From assembly GCA_013285505.1 (NCBI GenBank), contig CP053450.1, forward strand, positions 2,278,796-2,342,795: DNA of 64,000 nucleotides, in the 5' to 3' direction. The DNA is from Planctomycetota bacterium. GTDB lineage: Bacteria > Planctomycetota > Phycisphaerae > Phycisphaerales > UBA1924. The notes beneath the pieces are model-generated. The model was not told the origin of the DNA and did not search any database. It was given only the letters and a program-made list of their open reading frames with translations. Numbering within the stretch: the first letter of the stretch is position 1; every line of letters begins with the position of its first letter. A program made the translations under genes and the position numbers. Shown here in pieces: positions 1-10,860 of this stretch.

Positions 1-2
1 GG

Positions 3-1647
3 GTGCACAACGCCATCGACGCGTTCGTGCTTGCCCGTCTTGAGGGCGAGGGTCTTCGGCCCGCTCCGGCGGCCGACCGCCGCACGCTCATCCGCCGCGC
101 GACCTACGACCTCACGGGACTCCCGCCGACGCCGGCGGAGGTCAAGGCGTTCGTTGCGGACGACTCGCCCGACGCCTACGAGAAACTGCTCGACCGCCTG
201 CTCGCGAGCCCGCACTACGGGGAGAAGTGGGGGCGTCACTGGCTCGACCTGGTCCGTTGGGCTGAGACCGACAGCTACGAACGGGACCGCGTCAAGCCCG
301 GTGCGTGGCGCTACCGCGACTGGGTCATCGACGCGTTCAACTCGGACATGCCCTACGACCGGTTCGTGACGCTGCAGCTCGCCGGGGACGAGCTCCCCGA
401 CGAGGGCCTCGGGCAGCACATCGCCACCGGCTATCTCCATCTTGGTATCCGGGATGACGAACCTACCGATCCGCTCCAGGCGCTGTACGACGACCTTGAC
501 GGCATGCTCGACACCACCAGCCGCGTGATGCTTGGCGCGAGCATGGGCTGCGCGCGCTGCCACGACCACAAAAAGGACCCGATCTCCGAAGAAGACTACT
601 ACAGCATGCTGGCGTTCTTTGAGGGGCTTAAGCCCTACAAGGTGGGCGGCGGCAACGGGATCAACACCGAGAACTTTGTCCGCTCGCTCCCCGCCGACTT
701 CGGCACCGGCAGCTGGGCGCAGCAGTTTGAGCAGTGGCAACGCGAACGCGAGGAACGCACCACCGAGATCGGCAACATGACCCGCGAGCTCCGCGAGCGG
801 TGGGGCGAGAATGTGCTGACCGACGCCGAGGCCACGCTCCTCGCCGGGCAGGTCCTGCACTTTGACTTTGAAGCTGACGAAGCCCCCGGCGACGCCCGGG
901 GCACCACCGTCGTCGAGGGTCGTCTGGGCCGAGCACGCCGATTCACCGAGTCCGACCGTGTCCTCATCGACCGTCAGATCGCCGAAAGCTTCTCGATCGC
1001 CTTCTGGTTTCGGGCCGATCAGCCCGGTGCCGGCAACGAGGCCGACCCGCGCTGGTTCCTTGGCAGCGGGCTTGTGGACGCCGAGGTGCCGGGGATCGTC
1101 GACGACTTCGGAGTCTCGCTGGTCGGCGGCCGCGTCGCCGCGGGGGTCGGCAACCCCGAGACCTTTGTTGCAAGTCCGACCGGCTACGCCGACGGACAGT
1201 GGCACCATGTCGCTTTCGTGCGTGACGCCGGGAGTGGGCGCATCGCGCTCTGGGTCGATGGCTCGCGGGCCGACGAGGCTATCGGCGGAAACCAGCCACT
1301 GACCACGCCATCGCATATCAGCATCGGACGCATGCTGTCTGACTCCCGATCGCTCTCGGGCGATATCGATGAAGTCCGTTTCTGGGACCGGGCGCTTCAG
1401 CCGCGCGAGGTACTCAATCTAGCCATCGACGGGGGTACGCTCGATGCTCATGTCGCGCTTGTCGGCGAACGATTGGGAGAAGCCGAAGCTCATCGGCTCG
1501 AGGGCGCGATCGACCGACTGCTCGACCTCGAACGTCCCACGCGCGACATGGTGCAGGTGCTGTCCGCTCAAGAACTCGACACCCCCATGCCCAGTTTCGT
1601 CCGTGTGCGGGGCAACGCCGCGGTGCAGGGCGACCCGGTCAGCCCGC
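3..1647 (+). CDS. DUF1549 (PSCyt2) plus LamG-like protein, 5' part of a frameshifted gene, N-terminus outside window
   Basis: The frame opens in the middle of a DUF1549 domain. The first visible residues (HNAIDAFVLARLE, then ADRRTLIRRATYDLTGLPPT) are normally internal and follow a haem-binding PSCyt1 region, so the true start lies before the window and the first Met is not a start. DUF1549 runs to about nt 640 and includes a CARCHDHK motif near nt 550. A LamG/concanavalin-like insert follows at about nt 860-1420 (WHHVAFVRD, ALWVDG, DEVRFWDRAL). The frame is lost at about nt 1647, where one extra C separates GDPVSP from GFPDAFGG; the gene continues in the next entry. Such proteins are secreted and almost confined to Planctomycetes and relatives. 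Their biochemical role is unproven. The next gene, DUF1501, is the usual partner. Confidence 0.85.
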
Positions 1648-2589
1648 GGCTTCCCCGACGCCTTCGGCGGCCAGACGCCCGAGATCACCCCGCCCGAAGA
1701 CGGCGAGTCCTCCGGCCGCCGGCTTGCGCTCGCCCGGTGGATCACCGATCCCTCCAACCCGCGCACCGCCCGTGTGATCGCCAACCGGCTCTGGCAGTAC
1801 CACTTCGGCCGCGGCATCGTCCGCTCCCCCAACGAGTTCGGCGAGCTCGGCGAATTGCCCACGCACCCCGCGCTCCTCGACTGGCTCGCGACCGAGGTCG
1901 TGGAGCGCGGCTGGCGACTCAAGGGCATGCACAAGCTCATCATGCTCTCGGCGTCCTATCAGATGGACTCTCGTGTTGACGACGCCGTCTACGAAGCCGA
2001 CCCGATCAACGATCTGTTTTCCCGATTCGACCCGCGGCGCCTCACCGCCGAGGAGGTCCGCGACACGATCCTGATGACCAACGGCACGCTCAACCCCGAG
2101 ATGGGCGGGCCCGGTGTCTATCCGAAGATGCCCGAGGAGGTCCTCGCGACGTCCTCGCGTCCCGAGGACGCGTGGGGCGAGTCGAGCCCCGATCAGGCCG
2201 CCCGCCGCAGCATCTACATCCACGCCAAACGATCGCTCCTCAACCCTCTGCTCACGTCGTTCGATCTTGCCGACACCGACCTGACCTGCCCGGTGCGGTT
2301 CATCACGACGCAGCCGACGCAGGCGCTGACGATGCTCAACAGCGACTTCATCAACGAGCAGGCCGCCATCTTCGCCCAACGCCTTCTCGCCGAGCACGAC
2401 AGCCTGGAGTCGATCGTCAGCCATGGGCTCGAGCTGACATTGCTCCGCCAGCCCACCTCCGAGGAGACCGCCGAGGGCGTCCGCCTCATTGGTGACCTGC
2501 AACAGCTCGACGGCCGGGATCGCGACGACGCCGTCGCCTGCTTCTGCCTTGTCCTGCTCAACCTGAACGAATTCGTGTACCTGGATTAG
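1648..2589 (+). CDS. DUF1553 (PSD1) domain, 3' part of the same frameshifted gene
   Basis: This is the continuation of the preceding gene in the next frame. It shows typical DUF1553 text: RRLALARWITDPSNP, RVIANRLWQYHFGRGIV, LLDWLATE, FDPRRLTAEEVRD and QALTMLNSDFINEQA. It stops at the TAG at 2587-2589, two bases before the DUF1501 start. Joined across the single-base frameshift at about 1647, the two parts form one DUF1549-LamG-DUF1553 protein. Both halves look under selection with no further stops, so a base-calling error or a very recent mutation is likely. The domain is found beside DUF1501 proteins in planctomycete secreted gene pairs of unknown substrate. Confidence 0.88.
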   Translation, partial: GFPDAFGGQTPEITPPEDGESSGRRLALARWITDPSNPRTARVIANRLWQYHFGRGIVRSPNEFGELGELPTHPALLDWLATEVVERGWRLKGMHKLIMLSASYQMDSRVDDAVYEADPINDLFSRFDPRRLTAEEVRDTILMTNGTLNPEMGGPGVYPKMPEEVLATSSRPEDAWGESSPDQAARRSIYIHAKRSLLNPLLTSFDLADTDLTCPVRFITTQPTQALTMLNSDFINEQAAIFAQRLLAEHDSLESIVSHGLELTLLRQPTSEETAEGVRLIGDLQQLDGRDRDDAVACFCLVLLNLNEFVYLD

Positions 2590-2591
2590 CC

Positions 2592-4067
<1,476 letters not shown>

Positions 4068-4070
4068 TCG

Positions 4071-4130
4071 GTTGGCGGCTCCATCGGCAGCTGACGCTGC
4101 CTGCCCGCGTGCCGATGGGACCATGCCAAC
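4071..4130. terminator. Long hairpin between convergent genes
   Basis: GTTGGC (4071-4076) pairs with GCCAAC (4125-4130), and CCATCGGCA (4081-4089) pairs with TGCCGATGG (4110-4118). The long stem lies just after the DUF1501 stop and before the end of the convergent TetR gene. It lacks a clear T-run, so a terminator role is an inference. Confidence 0.4.
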
Positions 4131-4200
4131 TCCGTGTACATCCGGAAGACCTGAAGGTCCTTGAGAGGTTCCGCATTCGTTACCCCGAGGTGACGTTGAG

Positions 4201-4782
4201 TCAGCGGGCGTCGAGGATCGCCACCGCCATGCGCTTTGCGAGCCGGGCGGCGGTGCCGGGGTCTTTCCCGCCGTCGGCGACCTGCCCGACTACACGCGCG
4301 GTGACGATCGCGCCCTCCAGCAGGATGTTGAACTGCTTGGCGAGACCCTCCGGATCATCGAGCCCCGCGGCCTCACACAAGGTGCGCAGGTACCGCTCGA
4401 TCTCCAGCTTGTGCTCTGCCGCGAGACGCCTCGGGGCGGACTCGGCGAGCGAGAACTCGGCGGAGGCGTTGATAAACATGCAGCCGCAGAACTCGTCGCC
4501 GGTGAACCAGTCTTCGTGGAAGTCGAACACCGCCAGCAACCGCTCCCGCGGTGTCTTGGCTTTCGAGTCCACGAATTTCATCAACCGGTTGCGGAAGATC
4601 TCGTCGCGCCGACGCATCGCAGCGACCACCAGTTCGTCCTTGGATTTGAAGTGGTTGTAGAGCGTCATCCTGCTGATGCCGCCCTCCTTCTGGATGTCGT
4701 CCAGGCTCGACGCGTGGAAGCCGTGCCGGTAGAACACACGCATCGCTGCATCGATCAGGTCGTCTCGCCGGCTCGGGGGCAT
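4201..4782 (-). CDS. TetR/AcrR family transcriptional repressor
   Basis: This 193-residue regulator has a standard N-terminal TetR helix-turn-helix (RDDLIDAAMRVFYRHGFHAS, DDIQKEGGISRMTLYNHFKS, KDELV), then an all-helical ligand-binding half with FCGCMFINASAEF. I chose ATG 4782 because AAAGGAA sits about seven bases upstream; a longer TTG start at 4812 would place the start codon at the edge of the palindrome at 4813-4828. The gene is divergent from the AhpD/azoreductase/DUF1348 operon. Similar 16-18-bp palindromes lie at its own 5' end and over the operon promoter, so it probably represses itself and the operon and is relieved by a small electrophilic or aromatic inducer. The inducer is unknown. 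Confidence 0.93.
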   Translation of the reverse strand: MPPSRRDDLIDAAMRVFYRHGFHASSLDDIQKEGGISRMTLYNHFKSKDELVVAAMRRRDEIFRNRLMKFVDSKAKTPRERLLAVFDFHEDWFTGDEFCGCMFINASAEFSLAESAPRRLAAEHKLEIERYLRTLCEAAGLDDPEGLAKQFNILLEGAIVTARVVGQVADGGKDPGTAARLAKRMAVAILDAR

Positions 4783-4812
4783 CTGCGGTTCCTTTCCGTT
4801 CGCGATCCTCAA

Positions 4813-4828
4813 TACTGACTAGACAGTA
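4813..4828. promoter_or_regulatory. Palindromic TetR-type operator, regulator-proximal
   Basis: The half-sites TACTG and CAGTA are separated by six bases, immediately upstream of the tetR-like start. The architecture and half-sites match those of the site at 4955-4972, so both are probably bound by the TetR protein for autoregulation and operon control. Confidence 0.65.
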
Positions 4829-4947
4829 CGCATCGGCTCACCGCACCTGTTCCTTGATTCCAAGAACTGGCGTCCTGTTTGCGGCAGCCGTAATGCGGCG
4901 GCACCGGTTGGGGTGTGGACTTTTTCTGGGAAAATGATCTGAAGGGC

Positions 4948-4975
4948 TTGATACATACTGACTGATCAGTATACT
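4948..4975 (+). promoter_or_regulatory. Sigma-70-like promoter with embedded TetR operator
   Basis: TTGATA (4948-4953) and TATACT (4970-4975) are separated by 16 bases and drive the operon starting at 5128. An inverted repeat ATACTG-N6-CAGTAT at 4955-4972 fills the spacer and overlaps the -10 box, an ideal place for repression. The half-site matches the second palindrome at 4813-4828. About 150 bases of leader separate the -10 box from the first start codon. Confidence 0.68.
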
Positions 4976-5127
4976 TGTGGCATGGCACCCGGATCGGGCG
5001 ACGAATCGACCGGTTTCCTGGGGCCAACTCGATCCGGCGCCCGCAGCGCCCTCTCAACCCGCGATCACCGTCCTCGTGCGAGCGTGTCGCCGCGACGGGT
5101 ATCGCATTGGCCCGAAGGAGGCCCGAC

Positions 5128-5697
5128 ATGTCCCGTTTCCCGCTCCACACCGCCGAGACCGCTCCCGATGCCGCGGCACTCATTGCCAGTGCGAAGAAGG
5201 AGTTCGGATTCCTCCCGAACCTGCTCGCCACCATGGCCGAAGCCCCGGCCCTGCTCGAGGGGTACATGACCCTCGCGGCCATCTTCGACAAGAGCGACCT
5301 GTCGCCGACCGAGCGCCAGATCATCCTGATGGTCAACAACAGGCTCAACGGGTGCACGTACTGCATGTCCGCCCACACGGGCATCGCGAGGGCCCAGGGC
5401 GTGCCGGACGACGTCATCGACGCGCTCCGCGATGGGTCCGAACTCGCGGATCCAAAGCTGGAAGCGCTTCGTGTGTTCGCGGTCAGGATCAATGAGAGCC
5501 GGGGATGGCCCGAGCGGGAGGACATCGCGGCGGTGCTCTCCGCGGGCTACACGAACCGCACCGTCCTGGAGGTCATCCTCGGCACCGCGCTGAAGGTGAT
5601 GTCCAATTACACGAATCACATCGCGAGCACTCCGCTTGACGCAGCCTTCTCGGCGGTCGAGTGGACGCCGGCGGAACTCGCCGATTCCGTCCGCTGA
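5128..5697 (+). CDS. AhpD/carboxymuconolactone decarboxylase-like peroxidase-related protein
   Basis: This 189-residue AhpD-like alkylhydroperoxidase/CMD domain protein contains CTYCMSAH near residue 75, the CxxC-xxx-H active-site arrangement, preceded by TERQIILMVNNRLNG. The start ATG 5128 has a strong GAAGGAGG seven bases upstream; the frame is open from 4975 but the upstream text is not conserved-looking. It is the first gene of the operon controlled by the promoter and operator at 4948-4975, followed by an azoreductase-like gene and a DUF1348 gene. A thiol-dependent role in removing peroxides or reactive organic compounds is inferred from the family and context. Confidence 0.9.
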   Translation: MSRFPLHTAETAPDAAALIASAKKEFGFLPNLLATMAEAPALLEGYMTLAAIFDKSDLSPTERQIILMVNNRLNGCTYCMSAHTGIARAQGVPDDVIDALRDGSELADPKLEALRVFAVRINESRGWPEREDIAAVLSAGYTNRTVLEVILGTALKVMSNYTNHIASTPLDAAFSAVEWTPAELADSVR

Positions 5698-5753
5698 GAC
5701 GATGACGCGGCGGTGAGCGGCTGAAGCACGACACCGTCCTGAAGGAGACCGAC

Positions 5754-5894
5754 ATGGAACCCGTAGCACCACCCGACGCCTCGGCGTCCGCGCGATCGTC
5801 GCGCCAGCCCCTTCCCCCCGTTCACGCTCCAGACCGCCCTCGCAAAGGGCCGCGACGCGAGCACATCACATCGCCGGAAGGAGCCTCGACATGA
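5754..5894 (+). pseudogene. Decayed 5' fragment of a DUF1348 gene
   Basis: An ATG with a good GAAGGAG ribosome site opens a 46-codon frame ending inside the next gene's start. Read one frame over, its second half gives PPFTLQTALAKGRDA, which aligns with [19 protein letters not shown] at the start of the intact DUF1348 gene at 6621. It therefore looks like the first third of a second DUF1348 copy, frameshifted and truncated, whose ribosome site survives. It could still be translated as a leader peptide coupled to the azoreductase start, which it overlaps by four bases. Confidence 0.55.
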
Positions 5895-6637
5895 CCGTCC
5901 TGCTGCGCGTTGACGCGAGCGCACGAATCGACCACTCGATCACCCGACTGATGGGCGACCGGTTCGTGGACGGCTGGCGAAGCGGCGAGCCCTATGTCCG
6001 GCTCATCCGCAGGGATGTCGGGCGTCAGCCACCCTCCCTGGTCAATGAAGTCTCGATCAGCGCGGGGTTCACCCCGGCCGAAGAGCGCACGCCCGAGATG
6101 GTCGAGGCGCTGGCCGAGTCCGTGACGCTCATCGAAGAGGTCCGGCGAGCGGACGTGCTCGTGCTGGCCGCACCGCTCTACAACTACGGGCTCCCCGCGT
6201 CCCTGAAGGCCTGGATCGATCAAATCGTGCGCCCCGGCGAGACCTTCTCGTTCGATCTTCGCCGGGGTGACTTTCCGATCCGGAGCACGCTCAGCGGCAA
6301 ATCGCTCGTCGTGCTCACGTCCAGGGGAGAGTTCGGCTTCGAGCCCGGCGGCCTCCGAGACGGCTGGAACCACCTGAGCCCTCACCTCCGCACGGTCGCC
6401 ACACGCTTGCTGGGCATCGCGGACGAGGACATCCACGAGATCGCCTCCGAGTACCAGGAGTTCGGCGACGAGCGACACCGCCACTCGCGCGAGCAAGCCC
6501 TCCGGGACGCGTCCGAACTGGGCAGCCGACTCGCCACGGCGAGACGCGCACGCAGAGCCCAGATCATCGGAAGCGTCACCACCCCAACCAACGCCCAGCG
6601 TTCAACACAGGAGCAGTGTGATGCCATCACCAAGTGA
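5891..6637 (+). CDS. FMN-dependent NADH-azoreductase-like flavoprotein
   Basis: This 248-residue flavodoxin-like fold protein of the AzoR/AcpD type has an N-terminal phosphate-binding segment ([13 protein letters not shown]), [19 protein letters not shown] near residue 95 and PGETFSF, all typical of FMN-dependent NADH:quinone/azo reductases. GGAAGGAG lies just before ATG 5891. It overlaps the DUF1348 gene by 17 bases, so they are translated together. Family members reduce quinones and azo compounds by two electrons and are often controlled by TetR or MarR repressors that sense electrophiles, which fits the divergent TetR gene. The actual substrate is unknown. Confidence 0.87.
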   Translation: MTVLLRVDASARIDHSITRLMGDRFVDGWRSGEPYVRLIRRDVGRQPPSLVNEVSISAGFTPAEERTPEMVEALAESVTLIEEVRRADVLVLAAPLYNYGLPASLKAWIDQIVRPGETFSFDLRRGDFPIRSTLSGKSLVVLTSRGEFGFEPGGLRDGWNHLSPHLRTVATRLLGIADEDIHEIASEYQEFGDERHRHSREQALRDASELGSRLATARRARRAQIIGSVTTPTNAQRSTQEQCDAITK

Positions 6638-7091
6638 CATTCGCCCACCCTTTACGATAGAAACAGCCCTCTCCAAGATCCGCGCCGCAGAGGACGCCTG
6701 GAACAGCCGCGATCCCGACCGCGTCGCCATGGCCTACTCGCCCGACAGCGAGTGGCGCAACCGAGGCACGTTCCTGCGTGGCCGGGACGAGATCCGCACG
6801 TTCCTGCAGGGCAAATGGAGACGGGAACTCGACTACCGGCTCGCCAAGTCCCTTTGGGGCTTCCGCGAGAACCGCATCGCCGTGCGATTCCAGTACGAGT
6901 GGCACGACAGCGAGCGCCGGTGGTTCCGCAGCTATGGCAATGAGCTGTGGGAGTTCGACGAGGCCGGGCTGATGCGACGCCGCGAGGCCAGCATCAACGA
7001 CGTTCCGATCGCCGAGGTCGACCGCCGTTTCCGATGGCCGGCCCCCGGTCCCAGACCCGAATCGCACGCGGGCATCCCCTCCGTGCGATGA
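6621..7091 (+). CDS. DUF1348 (SnoaL/NTF2-like) protein
   Basis: This 156-residue nuclear-transport-factor-2-like protein of the DUF1348 family has the hallmark segments [69 protein letters not shown] and [14 protein letters not shown] 6621 follows GGAG by eight bases; an in-frame GTG at 6618 is possible. It overlaps the end of the azoreductase gene. Members are small cytoplasmic alpha+beta barrels of unknown reaction, frequently next to oxidoreductases. A decayed second copy sits at 5754-5894. Confidence 0.9.
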   Translation: MPSPSDIRPPFTIETALSKIRAAEDAWNSRDPDRVAMAYSPDSEWRNRGTFLRGRDEIRTFLQGKWRRELDYRLAKSLWGFRENRIAVRFQYEWHDSERRWFRSYGNELWEFDEAGLMRRREASINDVPIAEVDRRFRWPAPGPRPESHAGIPSVR

Positions 7092-7195
7092 CATTCGACC
7101 CACAGCCCGGTCGGGGCGTTCTCGACCGGGCACGCATTCTGCAGTGTCCAACGCAAGACCTGATCGAGATCAGATCCACAAGAAAGGAACCCGAG

Positions 7196-8392
7196 ATGAA
7201 CCGCAACACCATGAAAATCGCCACCCTCACTGCCTGCGTTCTTGCCCCCCTCACCGCAGTCGCCCAGCCCTCGGGCCACGACGATCACGCCGGGCACGTC
7301 CATTACATCAACGGCCCCCGTGTCGATGCGCCGATCCCTCGTCCGGGGGTTGACCTCAGCCGCGGCAACTTTGCGGTGGTGGTCATCGATCCGCAGAACG
7401 ACTTCCTCAGCCCCGAGGGCGTTGCCTGGGGTGTCGTCGGCGAGAGCGTGACCGAGAACGGAACCGTCGAGAACATCGAGCGGCTCTTTCAGGCGGCCGA
7501 GGACGCCGATGCCAAGGTCTTCGTCAGCCCGCACTACTACTACCCGCACGACCACAATTGGGAGTTCGAGGGTGCCCTCGAGGCGCTGATGCACGACATC
7601 GGTATGTTCGACCGGAAGGGCCCGCTGGATGCGTCGTCGGTCGAGAGCTCCGGTGCTGACTGGCTGGAGCGCTACAAGCCCTACATCAATGATGGCGAGA
7701 CGGTCGTCGTCAGCCCCCACAAGGTGTACGGCCCGAACTCCAACGATCTCGCCCTTCAACTCCGCAAGGCGGGCATCAGCCAGATCGTCCTCGCGGGCAT
7801 GTCGGCCAACCTCTGCGTCGAATCGCACATGCGGAACCTCATCGAGGAAGGCTTCGAGGTCGCGATTGTCTCGGACGCCACCGCCGCCGCGAAGCTGCCG
7901 GGATACGACGGATTCGAAGCCGCGTTCGTCAACTACCGCATGATCGCCAGCGATGTGTGGAGTACCGACGAAGCGGTCGAGAAGATCGCCGCGGCCCGGG
8001 GCAACCTGGTGAACATCTCCGGCGCCAGCGGGATCGGTCTGGACGGTTTCGATCCGGTCAGTTTCTTCGAGAGCGAATCGCCCCGCAACGGTTCGCCCAT
8101 GATCCGCGCCGAGCACGCGGGTGCCACGTACCTCTTCGCCTCCGAGCAGAACCGCGAGCGGTTCCTCGCTGACCCGGATCACTACGCCCCCCAGTACGGC
8201 GGCTTCTGCTCCTACGGCGTGTCGATCAACATCCTGTTGCCCGTCGACATCACCACAGCCCAGATCCGCAACGGCAAGCTCTATCTCAACGTCAACGCGG
8301 ACATCCTCAAGAAGTTCAACGCCGACTTCGAAGGCAGCGTGTCCCGCGCGAACGCCAACTGGCCGGGACTCTTCGATGGGCACGCCCAGTGA
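7196..8392 (+). CDS. Exported isochorismatase-like cysteine hydrolase fused to a YHS domain
   Basis: This 398-residue protein starts at ATG 7196 after AGAAAGGA. A Sec signal peptide (residues 1-24, ending AVAQP) and a His-rich stretch (GHDDHAGHVH) lead into an isochorismatase-family hydrolase. The catalytic triad positions are visible: Asp in VVVIDPQNDFLS, Lys in SPHKVYGPNS and Cys in GMSANLCVESHMRNL. From about residue 280 a YHS domain follows: LDGFDPVSFFE, HAGATYLFASEQNRERFL and YAPQYGGFCSYGVS. YHS domains often bind metals or occur beside metal transporters. The fusion suggests a periplasmic amidase/hydrolase with a metal or redox-sensing tail; the substrate is unknown. It may be the last gene of the TetR-controlled operon, and a terminator follows at 8439. 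Confidence 0.9.
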   Translation: MNRNTMKIATLTACVLAPLTAVAQPSGHDDHAGHVHYINGPRVDAPIPRPGVDLSRGNFAVVVIDPQNDFLSPEGVAWGVVGESVTENGTVENIERLFQAAEDADAKVFVSPHYYYPHDHNWEFEGALEALMHDIGMFDRKGPLDASSVESSGADWLERYKPYINDGETVVVSPHKVYGPNSNDLALQLRKAGISQIVLAGMSANLCVESHMRNLIEEGFEVAIVSDATAAAKLPGYDGFEAAFVNYRMIASDVWSTDEAVEKIAAARGNLVNISGASGIGLDGFDPVSFFESESPRNGSPMIRAEHAGATYLFASEQNRERFLADPDHYAPQYGGFCSYGVSINILLPVDITTAQIRNGKLYLNVNADILKKFNADFEGSVSRANANWPGLFDGHAQ

Positions 8393-8438
8393 GTCGTTCG
8401 CGACGGACTCGCTGATCGCCTGACGCTCTCTCTTCCTC

Positions 8439-8480
8439 CCCGCCCGGCCGGAGCTCTGCTTCGGTCGGGCGGGTTTCTTG
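8439..8480 (+). terminator. Rho-independent terminator
   Basis: A 12-bp GC-rich stem, CCCGCCCGGCCG (8439-8450) with CGGTCGGGCGGG (8462-8473) and one G-T wobble, is followed by TTTCTTG. It ends the transcript of the isochorismatase-YHS gene. Confidence 0.8.
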
Positions 8481-8669
8481 TCGTTCCCGCCCGGGCCGTT
8501 CCGGGTTGGTCGCGTCATGGATGGCGGTGCCACGCCGAGGCCCTCTCGGGACACCGCCGCACGCGGACCTTTGGCCTCCCGCAATGCCCGCCCGGACCGG
8601 CGAAACCACCCAAGAGCTTCGCCCCAACGCGGTGGGGCCCGTGAGCGATCGCGGGTGTAGGATCCGGCC

Positions 8670-9314
8670 ATGTCAATCAACCCACACCATCCCACGCAGC
8701 GCCGGAACGTCATCTCTGTGGGCACCCTGCTCACGGCGATGTTGCTCGTCCTGGCAGCCTTTGGATGCGAGCGTCGCGGGATCGAGGAGCAGACCATCGA
8801 GAAGGGCGTCGAGCGCGTTCCCGATGCCCCAGCGGAGACCGGTGCGGGCGGCACCGAGGCCGGGTCTGGCGTCGATGCATCCTCCAGGCCATGGGTAGTT
8901 CCCGACGGCTGGACCGAGGACCCCCAGCCGCGACAGATGCGACTGGCGACCTATCTGGTCTCTGGCCCGGAGGGTCCGCAGGAGGTCGCCGTGACCCGCT
9001 TCGCGGGGAGGGTCGGGGGCGAACTGGCCAACATCAATCGGTGGCGTGGCCAGATGGGGCTGCCGGCCATCGGCGAGCCAGACCTTGAAGCGGCCATAGA
9101 ACGGTTTTCGTCGAGCGGGTTCGACGGGTACCAGGCCCGGATCGAATCGCCGAGCGGCGTGATGCTCGCGGCGGGCGTCTACGAGAGCGCGATCGATCAG
9201 ACATGGTTCCTGCGGGCGACCCTGCCCGACGCCGAGACGGCCGACCGACTCGAGGCGGACCTGTTCGCGATGGCCCGCTCGATCGCGGGCATCGAGCGTG
9301 AGGGCGGGGGATGA
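8670..9314 (+). CDS. Predicted lipoprotein upstream of cytochrome c synthase
   Basis: This 214-residue protein has a lipoprotein signal with a hydrophobic run at residues 18-31 and lipobox LAAFGC. The mature part begins with a low-complexity Ala/Gly/Glu linker and continues with a conserved-looking domain: VPDGWTEDPQPRQMRLATY, EVAVTRFAGRVGGELANINRWR, WFLRATLP and a C-terminal amphipathic segment. No catalytic motif is recognisable. It overlaps the ResB-like start by four bases (ATGA), so it belongs to the cytochrome c/nitrite reductase cluster. A membrane-anchored accessory role is inferred only from position. Confidence 0.75.
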   Translation: MSINPHHPTQRRNVISVGTLLTAMLLVLAAFGCERRGIEEQTIEKGVERVPDAPAETGAGGTEAGSGVDASSRPWVVPDGWTEDPQPRQMRLATYLVSGPEGPQEVAVTRFAGRVGGELANINRWRGQMGLPAIGEPDLEAAIERFSSSGFDGYQARIESPSGVMLAAGVYESAIDQTWFLRATLPDAETADRLEADLFAMARSIAGIEREGGG

Positions 9315-10860
9315 TGCCGCGAGTGTTCAAGATGCTTGCGTCGCTCAAGCTGACTGTTGTGCTGCTGGCGCTCGCGATGTTGCTGATCTTCGTCGGCACG
9401 ATCGCGCAGACCCGGTTGGGTGTGTGGCAGGCGGTGGACGCCTACTTCCGCTCGTGGGTCGCGATGGTCGATCCGGGGCTGTTCGTCCGGGGTGACGGCA
9501 CGGATATACGGATCCCGATCCCGGGCGGGCTCGCGATCGCGGCCGCGATGATCGTGAACCTCCTGTCGGCGCACGCGGTCCGGTTCAAGGCGACCAGAAA
9601 GCGAATCGGCGTGCTCGTGCTTCACGCGGGGCTGATTGTCCTGCTAGCCGGCGAGTTCGTGACGGGCTTCCTCGCCGATGAAGGCCTGATGGCGATCGAC
9701 GAGGGGGACACCAGCTCATTCATCCAGGACATCCGCAACGCCGAGTTGGCCTTCATCGACCGCCGTGATCCGGATCACGACCGGGTTGTCACCGTGCCGG
9801 GCTGGATGCTGGCTCGGGCCGCGGCGGACGGCGAGTCGATCACGGACGCTCGGCTGCCCTTCACCGTGCGGGTGGAGTCATGGTTCCCAAACTCGGCGCT
9901 GTTCCGTGCCGACGGCGATACCCCCGCCACCGACGGCATCGGTCTGGACGCCCGCGCCGAGCCCGCGCCGAGAGTGACGGGTGTTGAAGGGGCGCAGTCG
10001 GACACCCCCGCGGCGTACGTCACGCTCCTTCACGATGGCGAAGAAATCGGCACATGGATGGTCTCGGCAGCGCTGATCGATCCGCAGCGTGTTGAGGTCG
10101 GCGACGAGTCGCTCTGGCTCGCGCTGCGATACCGGCGGACATACCTGCCCTTCACGCTGCACCTCAACGACTTCCGCCACGATATCTTCACGGGCACGAC
10201 CATCCCGAAGAACTTCTCCAGCGACATCCGGCTGGTCGACCCGGCCCGCGAGACAGACCGCGAGGTGCGGATCTGGATGAACAACCCGCTGCGCTACGCC
10301 GGGCTGACGTTCTACCAGGCGTCCTACAAGCCCGACGGGAGCGGCACGGTGCTTCAGGTCGTGCGCAACCCCGGCTGGCTCCTGCCCTACATCGCCTGTG
10401 TGCTCGTGGGCGGCGGGATGACATGGCATTTCGCGCAATCGCTGATCGGATTCTTGCGGCGGCGGACCAAGCACGGGCCGGTGCGAGCCGGCACGGGCGG
10501 TGTCCGGACGACCGGCCGTCCGCGCCCGCTGCCGTGGATCGTCGGTGCCTGTGGCGTTCTTCTCGCCTGCAGCGGGGTCTTCCGCCCGGCTCCCAGCGGA
10601 GCCCTCGACACCCGGGCGTTCGCGGCGTTGCCGGTCTCCGCGGGTGGCCGCGTGAAGCCGATGGACACCGCGGCGAGGTCCCTGCTCATGATCGCGGGGG
10701 GGCGCCAGCAGGTCCGGACGGATGACGGCACTGTCACCGCCCCGCAGTACCTGCTCGAGTTGGTCGCGGACCCCGGCCGCATCGCCGACCTGCCGGTCGT
10801 GCGCGTGGACCATCCTGATGTGCTGGCGCGCTACTCGAGCTCGGCCCCGCAGACGGCGGG
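9311..10860 (+). CDS. ccsBA: ResB/Ccs1-like half of a fused cytochrome c synthase (5' part of a frameshifted gene)
   Basis: This is the N-terminal ResB/Ccs1 portion of a system II cytochrome c biogenesis protein. Membrane segments are visible at residues 10-33 (LASLKLTVVLLALAMLLIFV), about 75-90 and 100-120. A large periplasmic region follows (ALRYRRTYLPFTLHLNDFRH, FSSDIRLVD, MNNPLRYAGLTFYQASY), then another membrane segment (LLPYIACVLVGGGMTWHF). Reading continues through RVKPMDTAARSLL to about nt 10860, where frame is lost by one missing base in a G/C-rich run; the reading then continues as RIALSAIEPHW in the next frame. Its role is to deliver reduced apocytochrome and haem for attachment outside the membrane. 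The two halves together resemble NrfI of nrfHAIJ-type clusters, consistent with the NrfH and NrfA genes downstream. Confidence 0.87.
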
